Source of the DNA: an uncultured Oscillospiraceae bacterium
GTDB lineage: Bacteria > Bacillota_A > Clostridia > Oscillospirales > Oscillospiraceae
Direction: 5' to 3'
Assembly: GCA_900757695.1 (NCBI GenBank)
Contig: CAAEOU010000128.1
Coordinates: 1-6,944, forward strand
Length of the DNA: 6,944 nucleotides
Shown: positions 1 through 5,863 of the stretch, in pieces
How positions within the stretch are numbered: the first letter of the stretch is position 1
Layout of the letters: each line of letters opens with the position of its first letter
Made by a program: the position numbers and the translations under genes
The notes under the pieces: model-generated
Seen by the model: only the letters and a program-made list of their open reading frames with translations
What the model was told of the DNA's origin: nothing
The model's database searches: none

Positions 1-737
1 ATATGGCGGGTAAATCCACCTATATGCGGCAGGTGGCGCTGATCGTATTGATGGCCCAGATCGGCTCCTTCGTTCCGGCAAAAAGCGCACGGATCGGCAT
101 CTGTGACCGGGTATTTACCCGGATCGGCGCCTCCGATGACCTGAGCGCCGGACAGTCTACCTTTATGGTGGAAATGAGCGAGGTGGCGGAGATTCTGAAA
201 AACGCCACGGCACGGAGCCTGCTGATTCTGGACGAGATCGGCAGAGGCACCTCCACCTTTGACGGCATGGCCATTGCCCGGGCGGTGCTGGAATACTGTG
301 CCAGCCCCAAAAAGCTGGGGGCCAAGGTGCTCTTCGCCACTCATTACCATGAGCTTACCGTCATGGAGGAGGAGATCCCGGGCCTCAAGAATTACAACAT
401 TGCGGTGAAGAAGCGGGGCGAGGATGTAATCTTCCTTCGGAAGATCGTCCCCGGCGCCGCAGATGACAGCTTCGGCATTGAGGTGGCACGTCTGGCGGGT
501 ATTCCCGAAAAAGTGGTGGCCCGGGCCAGAACCATTCTCAAGGAGCTGGAGAGCGGGAGCTCCGATATTCAGCCCCGCAGAAAGGAACAGCCGGAGGAAC
601 CGGCGCAGGTGAGCTTTATGGATATGGGCGGCAGCCAGATTGCCCAGAAGCTCCGGGACATCACCATTGAGACTCTGACGCCCATTGAGGCCCTGAATGT
701 ACTCTTTGAGCTGAAGAAGATGGCAGAGGATGTTTAA
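1..737 (+). CDS. mutS: DNA mismatch repair ATPase MutS, C-terminal part (5' truncated by window edge)
   Basis: MutS recognises mismatches and small loops in DNA and recruits MutL after ATP binding. The window opens inside the Walker A loop: bases 1-2 are the end of a codon (probably Asn), followed by MAGKST from base 3, as in the family motif GPNMAGKST. The ATG at base 3 is therefore an internal Met, not the start. Numbering from that Met, Walker B with the signature loop is [13 protein letters not shown] (D77, E78), and the ATHYHEL switch segment lies near residues 112-118. The [12 protein letters not shown] helix-turn-helix dimerisation region follows, then a charged linker, a QVSFM segment at 202-206 that resembles the sliding-clamp-binding motif, and the usual C-terminal [14 protein letters not shown] end. 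About 244 residues are visible of a protein normally near 850-870, so all of the mismatch-binding part is off-window. The reading frame is intact to a TAA stop. The next gene begins one base later. Confidence 0.97.
   Translation, partial: MAGKSTYMRQVALIVLMAQIGSFVPAKSARIGICDRVFTRIGASDDLSAGQSTFMVEMSEVAEILKNATARSLLILDEIGRGTSTFDGMAIARAVLEYCASPKKLGAKVLFATHYHELTVMEEEIPGLKNYNIAVKKRGEDVIFLRKIVPGAADDSFGIEVARLAGIPEKVVARARTILKELESGSSDIQPRRKEQPEEPAQVSFMDMGGSQIAQKLRDITIETLTPIEALNVLFELKKMAEDV
725..729 (+). promoter_or_regulatory. Ribosome binding site deciding the CPBP gene start
   Basis: AGAGG lies inside the last codons of mutS. It directly abuts the ATG at 730, which is too close for use, but sits 9 nt before the ATG at 739. 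This favours 739 as the true start and places translation of the protease immediately after MutS termination, suggesting translational coupling. Confidence 0.5.
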
Positions 738-738
738 G

Positions 739-1434
739 ATGAATCAGCCGCTTTCGGTGAAAATGCGCCGGTATGAGGTCATTGGCGGCGTTGTATGGCT
801 GATCTTCTATGGGTTCTTCATGGGGGATGTGCTGGCGCTGCTGCTTGGCCTGCTGGGAATCCCCTATACCGGGGCACAGCTCAATGCGGTATATTTCCTC
901 AGTAATTTCGTGATCACGGCGCTGCTGTTCCGGCGGTTTCTGGCCTACAGCCTGCCGGTGGCGGCAGATCATCTGCTGCGGTGCCTGAAGGCGATGCTGC
1001 TGGGCTTTTGCCTCTACTGGATCCTTCAGGTGGGGCTGGACCTGCTGGGACAGCTGCTGAACGGCAAAGTCAGCATTCCCAATGATGATACGGTGGCCTC
1101 CATTGCGGGAGAGAATTACCGGATCATGTGGGCCGGTGCGGTACTGCTGGCACCGCTGACGGAGGAAACGCTGGTGCGGGGCCTGATCTTTGGCAATCTG
1201 CGCCGGTGGAACCGTCCGGCGGCCTATGGCGCGGCGGCGGCGGTGTTTGCGGCGATGCATGTGCTTCCTTATCTTGGCCAGATGGATGCGCTGAGCATCT
1301 GCTATAATATTCTGGTCTATGGGCTGCCCAGTCTTGCGCTGTGCGCCTGCTATGAGTATGCGGGGGCCATCTGGGCCCCGATTGGCCTTCATATGATCAT
1401 CAACGCCCTTGGCATGAGCGCCATGGGCGGATGA
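739..1434 (+). CDS. CPBP-family intramembrane glutamic-type protease (Abi/Rce1-like)
   Basis: This is a multi-pass membrane protein of 231 residues from the preferred ATG (234 if the ATG at 730 is used). All three signature motifs of the CPBP (CAAX protease and bacteriocin-processing, Rce1-like) family are present. EExxxR is E142-E143-T-L-V-R147, FxxxH is F170-A-A-M-H174, and HxxxN is H218-M-I-I-N222. These residues form the intramembrane active site in the family. Hydrophobic stretches lie near 14-40, 50-69, 85-107, 128-140, 155-175, 185-205 and 208-226. Known members act in prenyl-protein processing, bacteriocin self-immunity or membrane-protein cleavage. The substrate here cannot be read from sequence. 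No CAAX-box protein, bacteriocin precursor or ABC exporter is visible nearby. The gene lies between mutS and mutL in a tight run, so it is probably co-transcribed with repair genes without an obvious functional link. The family call is firm because the motifs are complete; the role is unknown. Confidence 0.9.
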   Translation: MNQPLSVKMRRYEVIGGVVWLIFYGFFMGDVLALLLGLLGIPYTGAQLNAVYFLSNFVITALLFRRFLAYSLPVAADHLLRCLKAMLLGFCLYWILQVGLDLLGQLLNGKVSIPNDDTVASIAGENYRIMWAGAVLLAPLTEETLVRGLIFGNLRRWNRPAAYGAAAAVFAAMHVLPYLGQMDALSICYNILVYGLPSLALCACYEYAGAIWAPIGLHMIINALGMSAMGG

Positions 1435-1454
1435 TCGCTGTGTTATATAGAATC

Positions 1455-1460
1455 GGGTGA
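1455..1460 (+). promoter_or_regulatory. Ribosome binding site of mutL
   Basis: GGGTGA sits 7 nt before the ATG at 1468 in the 33-nt gap after the CPBP gene. It matches part of the anti-Shine-Dalgarno complement (GGTGA) and supports that start. No terminator or convincing promoter is visible in this short gap. Confidence 0.5.
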
Positions 1461-1467
1461 ATCAAAA

Positions 1468-3489
1468 ATGGGAATCATTCATAAGCTGTCTCCGGCACTG
1501 GCGGATATGATTGCCGCCGGAGAGGTGGTAGAGCGTCCGGCTTCTGTGATCAAGGAGCTGGTGGAAAATGCCGTGGATGCCGGCGCCACGAAGATCACCG
1601 TGGAGATCAAAAACGGCGGTGTTACCTTTATGCGGGTCACAGACAACGGCTGCGGCATGTCCCGGGAGGATGCGCCTACGGCGTTCCTGCGTCATGCCAC
1701 ATCGAAGATCTCCTGTGCGGAGGACCTTGGCGGGATCTCCACCATGGGCTTCCGGGGCGAGGCATTGGCGGCCATCAGCTCGGTGAGCAAGATCGACCTG
1801 CTGACTCGGGCGGCATCCGACGAACTGGGGGTCAGTATGCGGGTAGAAGCCGGAAATGTCATGGATATTCAGCCTGCGGGCTGCCCCCAGGGAACCACCA
1901 TGATCATCCGGGATCTGTTTTACAACACCCCTGCCCGGATGAAATTCCTGAAGCGGGACAGCGTGGAGGGAAGCTATATCAGCGGCGCTGTCCAGCGGCA
2001 GGCGCTGGGCCACCCGGAGATTGCCTTCCGTTTTCTGCGGGACGGGAAGCCGGAGCTGACGACCCCCGGGGACGGGAAGCTCCTGTCGGCCATTTATGCG
2101 GCCATGGGCCGTGCCAGTGCAAAAGAGATGGTGGAGGTGAAGTCCTCTTCCGGCGGCGTGACGGTGACCGGCTATGTGGGAAAGCCCACGGCCAGCCGGG
2201 GCAGCCGCAGCTATCAGCATTTCTTTGTGAATGGACGTTATGTAAAGTCCAGAATGATGGCCTCTGCACTGGAAGAGGCCTATAAAAATCAGATCATGGT
2301 GGGAAGGTTCCCCATCTGCGTACTCCATGTGACGGTAGCGCACACGGCGGTGGATGTCAATGTCCACCCGGCAAAAACCGAAGTGAAGTTCCTCCGGGAG
2401 GGGGATGTGTTTGATGCCATCCACTACAGTGTGCTGGGGGCACTGAGCCGGGCACAGGATCGTCCGGAGATGCAGCTGAAGCAGCCAAAGCCCCAGGTGC
2501 AGCCCAAGCAGGATTTTTATCAAACGGTTACGGCGCAGGAGTATCGGGCCATGACCGGGATGCTGGAAAAGGGAACCTCGGCCCAGCCCTCCGAGCCTGT
2601 GGTGCGTCAGTTCCAGACACTGGTGCAGCGGACGGAAGATCAGAGACCGGCACTTTCCGTACACGACAGTGTCCGAATGGCACCGTCGGCGCAGGGAGCA
2701 AAGCCGATCCCTCGGCGGGAGGAACGTCCTGCTGCGGCCACAATTCCGGACCCGGCGCCCTTGCAGGCAGAGCCGGAGCGGATCCCGGTACAGCCGGAGA
2801 TGCCGGAGCCGGTGCGGCAGGAGGCCCCGGAAGCGCCGGTACAGACGGCCATGGAGATGCCGCCGATGCCGACCCCGGCAGTGCCGGAGCCGCAGCAGAT
2901 TCGGGAGCCGGAACGGCCGGAGGAAAAGCCCTACCGGATCATCGGGGAGGCATTGGATACCTATATTATTGTGGAGCAGGGAGACGGCCTGCTGCTCTTT
3001 GACAAGCATGCGGCCCATGAGCGGATCCGTTTTGAACGGCTGAAGGCCCAGGGCCATGAGGTCATGAGCCAGCTGCTGATGGCTCCCCTGCATCCCAGAA
3101 TGAGCCGGGAAGAAACGGCGATGCTGTTGGAAAACCGGGAGACGCTGGAGGGACTGGGCTTTACGGTGGAGGACTTCGGCGGAGACCTGCTGGTTCGGGC
3201 CATTCCCTGTGATGTGCCGGAGGCAGAGGCGGCAGCATGTCTGTCGGAGCTGGCGCAGCAAATGATAGACGGAAGGAAGCTTGATAAGAGTGCGGTCTAC
3301 GATGATCTGCTCCATACAGTTGCGTGCAAGGGAGCAATCAAGGGCGGACAGCATACAGATCCACAAGAGATCGCTGCACTGGTAGCGGAACTGATGAGTC
3401 GGGATGATATCAAGCATTGTCCCCATGGCCGGCCGGTGTGCATCACGTTGAGCCGTGCAACATTGGAGCGTCAATTTAAGCGGACATAA
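1468..3489 (+). CDS. mutL: DNA mismatch repair endonuclease MutL
   Basis: MutL is the ATP-dependent mediator of mismatch repair. In bacteria lacking MutH it also nicks the new strand. The 673-residue protein has the N-terminal GHKL ATPase: E33-N34 in ELVENAVDAGA, D59-N-G-C-G-M64, and G94-F-R-G-E-A-L100. A proline-, glutamate- and glutamine-rich linker runs from about 335 to 487. The C-terminal domain starts at RIIGEALDTYII (about 490) and carries the endonuclease motifs: D512-K-H-A-A-H-E518-x4-E523, A619-C-K, C651-P-H-G-R-P656 and the final F670-K-R. The first motif has Lys where the textbook form DQHA has Gln; the Asp, His and Glu residues are kept. QLLMAP at 535-540 sits where Bacillus MutL has its clamp-binding motif. 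Length is within the normal range (roughly 600-680). The ATG at 1468 is backed by an upstream GGGTGA and by the family start ('IHKLSPALADMIAAGEVV'). Linkage to mutS supports the call, and the gene appears intact. Confidence 0.98.
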   Translation: MGIIHKLSPALADMIAAGEVVERPASVIKELVENAVDAGATKITVEIKNGGVTFMRVTDNGCGMSREDAPTAFLRHATSKISCAEDLGGISTMGFRGEALAAISSVSKIDLLTRAASDELGVSMRVEAGNVMDIQPAGCPQGTTMIIRDLFYNTPARMKFLKRDSVEGSYISGAVQRQALGHPEIAFRFLRDGKPELTTPGDGKLLSAIYAAMGRASAKEMVEVKSSSGGVTVTGYVGKPTASRGSRSYQHFFVNGRYVKSRMMASALEEAYKNQIMVGRFPICVLHVTVAHTAVDVNVHPAKTEVKFLREGDVFDAIHYSVLGALSRAQDRPEMQLKQPKPQVQPKQDFYQTVTAQEYRAMTGMLEKGTSAQPSEPVVRQFQTLVQRTEDQRPALSVHDSVRMAPSAQGAKPIPRREERPAAATIPDPAPLQAEPERIPVQPEMPEPVRQEAPEAPVQTAMEMPPMPTPAVPEPQQIREPERPEEKPYRIIGEALDTYIIVEQGDGLLLFDKHAAHERIRFERLKAQGHEVMSQLLMAPLHPRMSREETAMLLENRETLEGLGFTVEDFGGDLLVRAIPCDVPEAEAAACLSELAQQMIDGRKLDKSAVYDDLLHTVACKGAIKGGQHTDPQEIAALVAELMSRDDIKHCPHGRPVCITLSRATLERQFKRT

Positions 3490-3493
3490 GGAG
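3488..3493 (+). promoter_or_regulatory. Strong ribosome binding site of uppP overlapping the mutL stop codon
   Basis: AAGGAG includes the last two bases of the mutL TAA stop and lies 8 nt before the ATG at 3502. This is the best Shine-Dalgarno match seen inside the run. With a gap of only 12 nt it suggests translation of uppP coupled to termination of MutL. Confidence 0.65.
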
Positions 3494-3501
3494 AACAAAT
3501 T

Positions 3502-4332
3502 ATGTTTCTTGAGATTTTGAAGGCGATTATTTATGGCATTGTGGAAGGCATCACTGAGTGGCTGCCCATCAGCTCCACTGGACATCTGATCCTGCTGGAG
3601 CAGCTGCTGCCGCTGAAAGCATCGGATGCGTTTATGTCCATGTTTGATGTGGTGATCCAGCTGGGGGCGATTCTGGCGGTCATTGTGCTGTTCTTCCACA
3701 AGCTCAATCCGTTCTCCGGACGGAAAAGCATGGTGGAGAAACGTCAGACATGGCAGCTGTGGTTTAAGGTGATCGTGGCGGTGCTGCCCTCGGTGGTGCT
3801 GGGACTGCTGCTGGACGATTGGATGGATGCCCACCTCTATAACCATGTGGTTGTGGCCATTATGCTGATCCTGTACGGCGTTGCCTTCATTGCGGTAGAG
3901 CGATATAATCAGGGCCGCCGTCCCGCCATTCGAACCACCAATCAGATCTCCTATCGGACGGCGCTGTTGGTGGGCTGCTTTCAGGTGCTTGCCATGATTC
4001 CCGGAACCTCTCGCTCCGGTGCCACCATTCTGGGGGCGATCCTGCTGGGCATGAGCCGCACAGTGGGCTCGGAGTTCTCTTTCTTTCTGGCGATTCCCAC
4101 GATGCTGGGCGCCAGTGCGCTGAAGGCGCTGAAGTTTATTCTCGGGGGCTATTCCATGAGCGGCAGCGAGTGGGCCTGCCTGATCGTGGCGTCGGTGGTG
4201 GCCTTTGTGGTTTCCCTGCTGGCGATCCGAAGCTTGATGAATTATGTAAAGCATCATACCTTCTCGGCCTTTGGTATCTATCGGATCATTTTGGGCGTTG
4301 TGGTACTGGCAGCCTATTTCATCACAAAGTAA
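3502..4332 (+). CDS. uppP: Undecaprenyl-diphosphate phosphatase UppP (BacA)
   Basis: This integral membrane enzyme removes one phosphate from undecaprenyl pyrophosphate, regenerating the lipid carrier used for peptidoglycan and other surface polymers. High dosage confers bacitracin resistance, hence the older name BacA. The 276-residue protein matches the usual family length (about 265-285). It has both signature blocks. The N-terminal block is E15-G-I-T-E19-W-L-P-I-S-S-T-G-H28, and the second is P167-G-T-S170-R171-S-G173 followed by ATI. The Glu pair, His28 and Ser170-Arg171 correspond to the catalytic region in E. coli UppP. Most of the remaining sequence is hydrophobic, with segments around 45-65, 85-103, 108-128, 195-212, 220-240 and 255-274. 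The start is fixed by AAGGAG at 3488-3493. The gene lies 12 nt after mutL and 21 nt before the deacylase, so it is probably co-transcribed with both. It has no functional link to repair that I can see. Confidence 0.97.
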   Translation: MFLEILKAIIYGIVEGITEWLPISSTGHLILLEQLLPLKASDAFMSMFDVVIQLGAILAVIVLFFHKLNPFSGRKSMVEKRQTWQLWFKVIVAVLPSVVLGLLLDDWMDAHLYNHVVVAIMLILYGVAFIAVERYNQGRRPAIRTTNQISYRTALLVGCFQVLAMIPGTSRSGATILGAILLGMSRTVGSEFSFFLAIPTMLGASALKALKFILGGYSMSGSEWACLIVASVVAFVVSLLAIRSLMNYVKHHTFSAFGIYRIILGVVVLAAYFITK

Positions 4333-4342
4333 TGGGGGAATC

Positions 4343-4346
4343 GGAG
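4343..4346 (+). promoter_or_regulatory. Ribosome binding site of the YbaK/ProX-type gene
   Basis: GGAG lies 7 nt before the ATG at 4354 and only 1 nt before the in-frame GTG at 4348. This favours 4354. The run of G at 4334-4338 could serve the GTG at a spacing of roughly 7-9 nt, so a two-residue longer protein cannot be excluded. Confidence 0.45.
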
Positions 4347-4353
4347 CGTGAAA

Positions 4354-4902
4354 ATGCAGTTGGAGCATGACCGGCCTGCGGATGAGTCAGATCGGCTGGA
4401 CAGAGAGAAACGGGTCTATGATCTGCTGGAACGCCTGAAAATCAATTTTTGGCGTGTGGATCATGATGCGGCCCGCACCATGGAGGACTGCGCAGAGGCG
4501 GATCGGCTGCTGGGCGAGGATACGGCCATCTGCAAGAACCTGTTTCTCAGAAACTCCAAGGGAGATCACTATTACCTGCTGATGCTGCCCGGAGAGAAGA
4601 AATTCAAGGCCAAGGATGTGGCCCATCAGATCGGTTCCACCCGGCTGAGCTTTGCGGATGAGGAAAAGCTGAAGGAATATCTGGACATTCTCCCCGGCTC
4701 TGTCAGCGTGATGGGCCTGATGAATGACCACGACAATCAGGTGGAGCTGCTGATGGATGAGGATATCCTGAAGCTTCCCTATGTGGGATGCCACCCCTGC
4801 ATGAGTACCACCAGCCTGAAGCTGAGCACGAAGGACCTATTGGAGAAGTTCCTTCCGGCAGTGCGGCATACACCGCGTATGGTGAAGCTGGAAAATGGAT
4901 AG
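4354..4902 (+). CDS. YbaK/EbsC-domain aminoacyl-tRNA deacylase, ProX/PrdX type (probable Ala-tRNA(Pro) editing)
   Basis: Free-standing relatives of the ProRS editing (INS) domain hydrolyse mischarged tRNA(Pro), in the PrdX/ProXp-ala branch typically Ala-tRNA(Pro), in the cytoplasm. The 182-residue product has that branch's layout. An N-terminal helix region (VYDLLERLKI) precedes CKNLFLRNSKGDHYYLLML with the conserved Lys at 61. Then come RLSFADEEKLKEYL, the P114-G-S-V-S-V-M-G-L-M-N-D125 block, and H147-P-C-M-S-T-T-S-L155 followed by DLLEKFLP. Compared with the form I recall as usual (SVSPFGL/TPFGL and an Asn before TTSL or TASL), this copy has Val119 where Pro is expected and Ser151 where Asn is expected. 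Substrate identity is therefore less certain than the family. The gene ends inside the start of miaA (8-nt overlap ATGGATAG), pointing to tight co-expression with another tRNA-acting enzyme. The ATG is preferred over the GTG six bases earlier because of GGAG spacing. Confidence 0.88.
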   Translation: MQLEHDRPADESDRLDREKRVYDLLERLKINFWRVDHDAARTMEDCAEADRLLGEDTAICKNLFLRNSKGDHYYLLMLPGEKKFKAKDVAHQIGSTRLSFADEEKLKEYLDILPGSVSVMGLMNDHDNQVELLMDEDILKLPYVGCHPCMSTTSLKLSTKDLLEKFLPAVRHTPRMVKLENG

Positions 4903-5836
4903 AATCGTGTGTGTGGTAGGCCCTACGGCCTCCGGGAAAACGGCGCTGTCTGTGGCGCTGGCGAAGGCTCTGGATGGGGAGGTGATCTCCGCAGATTCCA
5001 TGCAGCTGTATCGTGGGATGGATGTGGGCACCGCCAAGGTGACACAGGAGGAAATGGACGGGGTCCCACATTATATGATTGATGTGGCGGAGCCATGGGA
5101 GAATTTTTCTGCGGCCCGCTATGTGGAGATGGCTGATCCGATCCTTCAGGATATTCTGCGCCGGGGAAAGACGGCGGTGATCGCCGGGGGGACCGGCCTC
5201 TATGTGGATGCATTGATGGCCGGACGAACCTTTGCGCCCTATCCGGAGACGGGAAGACGGCAGGCACTGGAACGGGAAGCGGCGGAGCATGGTATGGCGC
5301 ATATGCTGGAGCGGCTTGGGCGGGTGGATCCGGACAGCGCCCGGCGGCTGCATGTGTCCGATGGGAAACGGATTATCCGGGCGCTGGAGGTCTACCAAGA
5401 AACCGGAAAGACCATAACCCAGCACAATCTGGAATCCCGGCAGATCCCGGATAAATATGCGCCCTGCTGGCTGGGGCTGACCTTTGAACCCAGACAGCTT
5501 CTCTATGACCGGATCAACCTTCGGGTGGATCGAATGCTGGAGCAGGGGCTTTTGGATGAAATTCGGGGGCTTCTGGAGCAGGGAATTCCGGAGACGTCTA
5601 CAGCCATGCAGGCCATCGGCTATAAGGAGTTTCTTCCAGTGCTGCGGGGAGAAACAGCACTGGAGACCGCAGTGGAGCAGGTGAAGCAGGGCTCCCGGCG
5701 GTATGCCAAGCGACAGCTTACATGGTTTCGACGCAATGAGCGGATCCACTGGATCGTCTGCGGAAGGCACACAAGCTTCTCGGAGATAGAGAGAGCTGCA
5801 CTGGGCGGAATCCCTTTTTTCGACGGTGCAATATGA
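4895..5836 (+). CDS. miaA: tRNA dimethylallyltransferase MiaA
   Basis: MiaA transfers the dimethylallyl group from DMAPP to N6 of A37 in tRNAs reading UNN codons. The product is the i6A that MiaB can later methylthiolate, and it improves codon-anticodon stability. The 313-residue protein is of normal length. It shows the P-loop G9-P-T-A-S-G-K15-T16, the D34-S-M-Q-L-Y-R-G-M-D-V-G-T-A-K48 block holding the catalytic Asp and tRNA-contact residues, GGTGLYVDAL, the Q239-A-I-G-Y-K-E245 motif, and R268-R-Y-A-K-R-Q-L-T-W-F-R-R280 near the C-terminus. The ATG at 4895 lies within the last codons of the deacylase gene, with GGTGA at 4881-4885 nine bases upstream. Its position downstream of mutL recalls the classic mutL-miaA order, here separated by uppP and the deacylase. 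No hfq follows, as expected outside Proteobacteria. The TGA stop overlaps a possible -10 box for the next gene. Confidence 0.97.
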   Translation: MDRIVCVVGPTASGKTALSVALAKALDGEVISADSMQLYRGMDVGTAKVTQEEMDGVPHYMIDVAEPWENFSAARYVEMADPILQDILRRGKTAVIAGGTGLYVDALMAGRTFAPYPETGRRQALEREAAEHGMAHMLERLGRVDPDSARRLHVSDGKRIIRALEVYQETGKTITQHNLESRQIPDKYAPCWLGLTFEPRQLLYDRINLRVDRMLEQGLLDEIRGLLEQGIPETSTAMQAIGYKEFLPVLRGETALETAVEQVKQGSRRYAKRQLTWFRRNERIHWIVCGRHTSFSEIERAALGGIPFFDGAI

Positions 5837-5842
5837 TACAAT
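5834..5842 (+). promoter_or_regulatory. Possible extended -10 promoter element before the HlyD-like gene
   Basis: TGATACAAT matches the extended -10 form TGnTATAAT with one mismatch, and its first three bases are the miaA stop codon. An overlapping alternative -10, TATGAT, lies at 5832-5837. No good -35 is seen, only a T-rich stretch at 5815-5820 about 16 nt upstream, which fits an extended -10 promoter but is weak. Predicted initiation near 5849 would leave a leader of only about 15 nt beginning at the ribosome binding site. Confidence 0.3.
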
Positions 5843-5849
5843 GGGCGTC

Positions 5850-5854
5850 GGAGG
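5850..5854 (+). promoter_or_regulatory. Ribosome binding site supporting the TTG start of the HlyD-like gene
   Basis: GGAGG lies 9 nt before the TTG at 5864. The only nearby ATG codons are either in another frame (5857) or too far inside the membrane segment, so this site decides the start. Confidence 0.6.
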
Positions 5855-5863
5855 CGATGCCCA

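Noticed and set aside
3..5. ATG at base 3 as the start of a short MutS-like ATPase
   Set aside because: The Met is the internal one of the Walker A motif (N-M-A-G-K-S-T), so the gene is cut by the window edge and is not a free-standing ATPase.
661..1392. A 243-codon - strand frame over the CPBP gene
   Set aside because: Same codon-phase mirror effect; the product is rich in Gln, His and Arg with no recognisable motif, while the + strand has all three CPBP motifs.
1435..1467. Possible AT-rich promoter (TTATATAGAAT) before mutL
   Set aside because: TATATAG resembles a weak -10, but no -35 match is seen at the right distance inside the CPBP gene end and the gap is only 33 nt; readthrough from mutS is simpler.
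2669..3043. A 124-codon Arg-rich + strand frame inside mutL
   Set aside because: It is a frame-shifted reading of the repetitive Pro/Glu linker DNA; the RSRS/RRCR pattern comes from GC-rich repeats.
1462..4368. A 968-codon open frame on the - strand
   Set aside because: It mirrors mutL and uppP codon for codon, its product is Gln/His/Arg-rich without any domain, and its openness follows from avoidance of TTA, CTA and TCA on the forward strand. The forward genes have complete family motifs.
4703..5770. A 355-codon - strand frame over the end of the deacylase gene and miaA
   Set aside because: Mirror frame of miaA with low-complexity Pro/His/Ser-rich product; MiaA motifs on the + strand are complete.
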